Position numbers and translations under genes: made by a program
Shown here: positions 6,432 through 8,091 of the stretch, piece by piece
Position numbering within the stretch: the stretch's first letter is position 1
How the letters are laid out: every line of letters begins with the position of its first letter
Notes under the pieces: generated by a model
Seen by the model: only the letters and a program-made list of their open reading frames with translations
Told to the model about the DNA's origin: nothing
Databases searched by the model: none
Assembly: GCA_016839545.1 (NCBI GenBank)
Contig: JAEOUB010000358.1
Coordinates: 1 to 8,091 of the forward strand
Source: Candidatus Kariarchaeota archaeon
GTDB taxonomy: Archaea; Asgardarchaeota; Heimdallarchaeia; Heimdallarchaeales; Kariarchaeaceae
Length of the DNA: 8,091 nt
Direction: 5' to 3'

Positions 6432-8091
6432 ATGAACTGCAAATATTTCAATCTCCAACATGTGATTACCATGATTTCCGTACATACACCACCTATGACA
6501 GCCAATGAACAACAGAATACTGCAGAGAGAAAAACAATCAAACCTCTCTTCGGCCTGACCCTTGGCTATGCACTGCTCTCCATCGTAGTGACCACGACCA
6601 TGGATTTTACCGGGTTTATCCTCTTCAGTGCGCTCCCCCTCATCATTTGGGTCGTCGCCTACCGCTATCATTCAGGGATTTCTTTTCGAGATCTGGGACT
6701 GTCCCGTCATGTCAACATGAAATCCCTAGTGATTGGGGTTCTCTATCCCTTGCTAGTGATGGGGTCGCTGATTGCCATCATGATCGGAGTACAGGAGATA
6801 CAGATCCAGAGGCTCACCGCCCTTGACTGGCCATCATTGGCAGCAGAGATTGCTCTCATCGCAGTCGCCTCTCTTCTCCTGGTTATCATTACAGAGGAGG
6901 CGTTCTTCCGGGGTGTTCTCTGGCAAGGACTGTTGCGCAGTGGCGTGAGTCAGTCCAATACACTGCTCCTCTCATCCATTATCTTCAGTGCCTGGCACAT
7001 CTCTTTAGTAGTCTCGTTCACAGAATTCAGGCTCGAAGGACTGACACGATGGGTCTATTTGATCAATGCTGTGTTTATGGGATTGAACTGGGGTATTTTA
7101 CGCCGGGGTCAGAAATCAATCTGGGCATCAGCCGTATCACACACAGTATGGAATGCCATGGCCTACACGATCTTCGGCTTCGGCATCACAGTAGCAGCTT
7201 TTGATTACAATGCTACTATGTATAATGTTGAAACTGGGATTGTTGGTCTTATGGTCAATATAGTCGCATTTGTGGTCATTTCCCGTACACTCCCGGTTAA
7301 AACTGAGATATCACTCATCGAGGTCAAACCCGAGCAGATACCACTTTACTCAGATCATTTTGCAGAGCTTGATGAGTTCCGTGCTATCGTCCTCAGATAT
7401 GTAGAAACGGGGAGAGGACAGCTCTGGGTTAATAACCCTGATGCTCCTAATCTGCTCATTTATCGGGTCAAAATGATACGCGTAGTGATCAGCCAAGATC
7501 CCCTGAAGGTAGACAGAATCGATGAGATTGCAAGACTCCTTACCGGAAATGGGATACTGATTGCCAACAATCAGTCCACGTACGAAGTGCTCAGATCAGC
7601 CATGAGTGGTCGAATCATAGCACGTCCCGGTGAGAGAACTATCTTCACCCCTGTCGAGAATGATATCATTCAGTCAGTTACAATCCCCGGCTATACGCTT
7701 AGAATCCTTCAACCTCATGATCTGGAAGAGCTAAAAAAATTCAAGAGCTACTTCAACATGGTCGACAGTCTTGAGGAGATGATAGACACAGGATTGCTCT
7801 ATGGATCTTTTGATGGTGACAATCTTGCTGGAGTGATCGGTCCAGCCCACGTACCATTCAATGGTCAGTTCGAGGTTCAGCTTGTTGTATCAAAGGAACA
7901 CAGGCGAAAGGGACTGGCTACCTGGCTATCCACAACTTTGCTCAGCGATTCCATACAACAGGGTCTTCACCCCATCTGGGATGCAGACAATGAGAAGAGT
8001 GCCGGCATGTGTCGTAATCTGGGGTTCACTGAGCGAAAGAAGTATGAACTCCTCTTTGTCACCAATGTTTGGCTGAAGCTCATCTTCATGG
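6432..8091 (+). CDS. CPBP membrane protease - GNAT acetyltransferase fusion, 3'-partial
   Basis: The frame is open from ATG 6432 through the right edge: 553 codons with no stop. Residues about 36-290 are a CPBP (CAAX protease and bacteriocin-processing, Abi) domain with several membrane helices. It carries the family motifs E155-E156-x3-R160 (ITEEAFFRG), F185-x3-H189 (FSAWH) and H237-x3-N241 (SHTVWNA). The Glu and His residues form the catalytic metal-dependent site in this family. Residues about 300-553 are soluble and contain a GNAT acetyl-CoA-binding motif R491-x2-G494-x-A496 (EHRRKGLAT) and a WDADNEKSA...NLGF stretch typical of ZmaR-type GNAT acetyltransferases. Predicted roles are intramembrane proteolysis plus N-acetylation of an unknown substrate. 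Later in-frame ATGs at 6471 and 6495 are alternatives; the first 13 codons are AT-rich, and neither protease motif would be lost. It diverges from the ArsR-like regulator. Confidence 0.87.
   Translation, partial: MNCKYFNLQHVITMISVHTPPMTANEQQNTAERKTIKPLFGLTLGYALLSIVVTTTMDFTGFILFSALPLIIWVVAYRYHSGISFRDLGLSRHVNMKSLVIGVLYPLLVMGSLIAIMIGVQEIQIQRLTALDWPSLAAEIALIAVASLLLVIITEEAFFRGVLWQGLLRSGVSQSNTLLLSSIIFSAWHISLVVSFTEFRLEGLTRWVYLINAVFMGLNWGILRRGQKSIWASAVSHTVWNAMAYTIFGFGITVAAFDYNATMYNVETGIVGLMVNIVAFVVISRTLPVKTEISLIEVKPEQIPLYSDHFAELDEFRAIVLRYVETGRGQLWVNNPDAPNLLIYRVKMIRVVISQDPLKVDRIDEIARLLTGNGILIANNQSTYEVLRSAMSGRIIARPGERTIFTPVENDIIQSVTIPGYTLRILQPHDLEELKKFKSYFNMVDSLEEMIDTGLLYGSFDGDNLAGVIGPAHVPFNGQFEVQLVVSKEHRRKGLATWLSTTLLSDSIQQGLHPIWDADNEKSAGMCRNLGFTERKKYELLFVTNVWLKLIFM

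Noticed and set aside
6408..6671. An 87-codon minus-strand frame antisense to the start of the CPBP-GNAT gene
   Set aside because: It overlaps the divergent promoter and the real coding region; its sequence shows no domain and its start lies within the first membrane helix of the protease.
5682..8091. Calling the regulator/CPBP-GNAT pair an anti-phage or toxin-immunity system
   Set aside because: CPBP proteins have been linked to abortive infection and bacteriocin immunity, but nothing else here (no nuclease, toxin, phage gene or mobile element) supports a defence role.

Overview
The window looks archaeal. AT-rich TATA-like boxes lie about 26-29 nt upstream of several start codons, the pattern expected for leaderless archaeal transcripts. 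Elsewhere there are short Shine-Dalgarno (SD) motifs before GTG starts. Coding GC is moderate, and the protein mix (Lrp-like and ArsR-like winged helices, a leucine-rich-repeat-like solenoid, a zinc-finger protein) would suit an Asgard lineage such as a thorarchaeote. That lineage guess is inference; there is no rRNA, tRNA or marker gene here to confirm it.

Layout. Positions 1-1178 (+) hold a regulator cut by the left window edge, built from two Lrp-like winged-helix/alpha-beta units. A 187 bp gap follows, with two TATA-like boxes. Positions 1366-4146 (+) carry three genes that I cannot assign to known functions: an alpha/beta protein with an EF-hand-like loop, a protein with an N-terminal CxxC...CxxxH zinc site, and, only 12 bp later, an irregular leucine-rich-repeat-like protein. 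The third gene meets an opposing gene head-on, their stop codons overlapping in TTAA (4143-4146). On the minus strand are a small coiled-coil protein (4143-4532), a polytopic membrane protein with a repeated His/Glu loop motif (4571-5611) and an ArsR-like winged-helix regulator (5682-6317). Divergent from the regulator, and running off the right edge, is a fusion of a CPBP-type membrane protease and a GNAT acetyltransferase (6432-8091).

How it may work together (inference). The ArsR-like regulator and the protease-acetyltransferase are transcribed divergently. A 21 bp near-palindrome sits midway between their TATA boxes, a plausible operator for autoregulation and control of both directions. 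The membrane protein and coiled-coil gene follow the regulator but each has its own TATA-like box. The 1366-4146 block may be an operon. The best candidates for something undescribed are the CPBP-GNAT fusion with its symmetric control region, the roughly 70-residue repeat of acidic/His loops in the membrane protein, and the zinc-finger/LRR gene pair. No mobile element, CRISPR array or RNA gene was seen.
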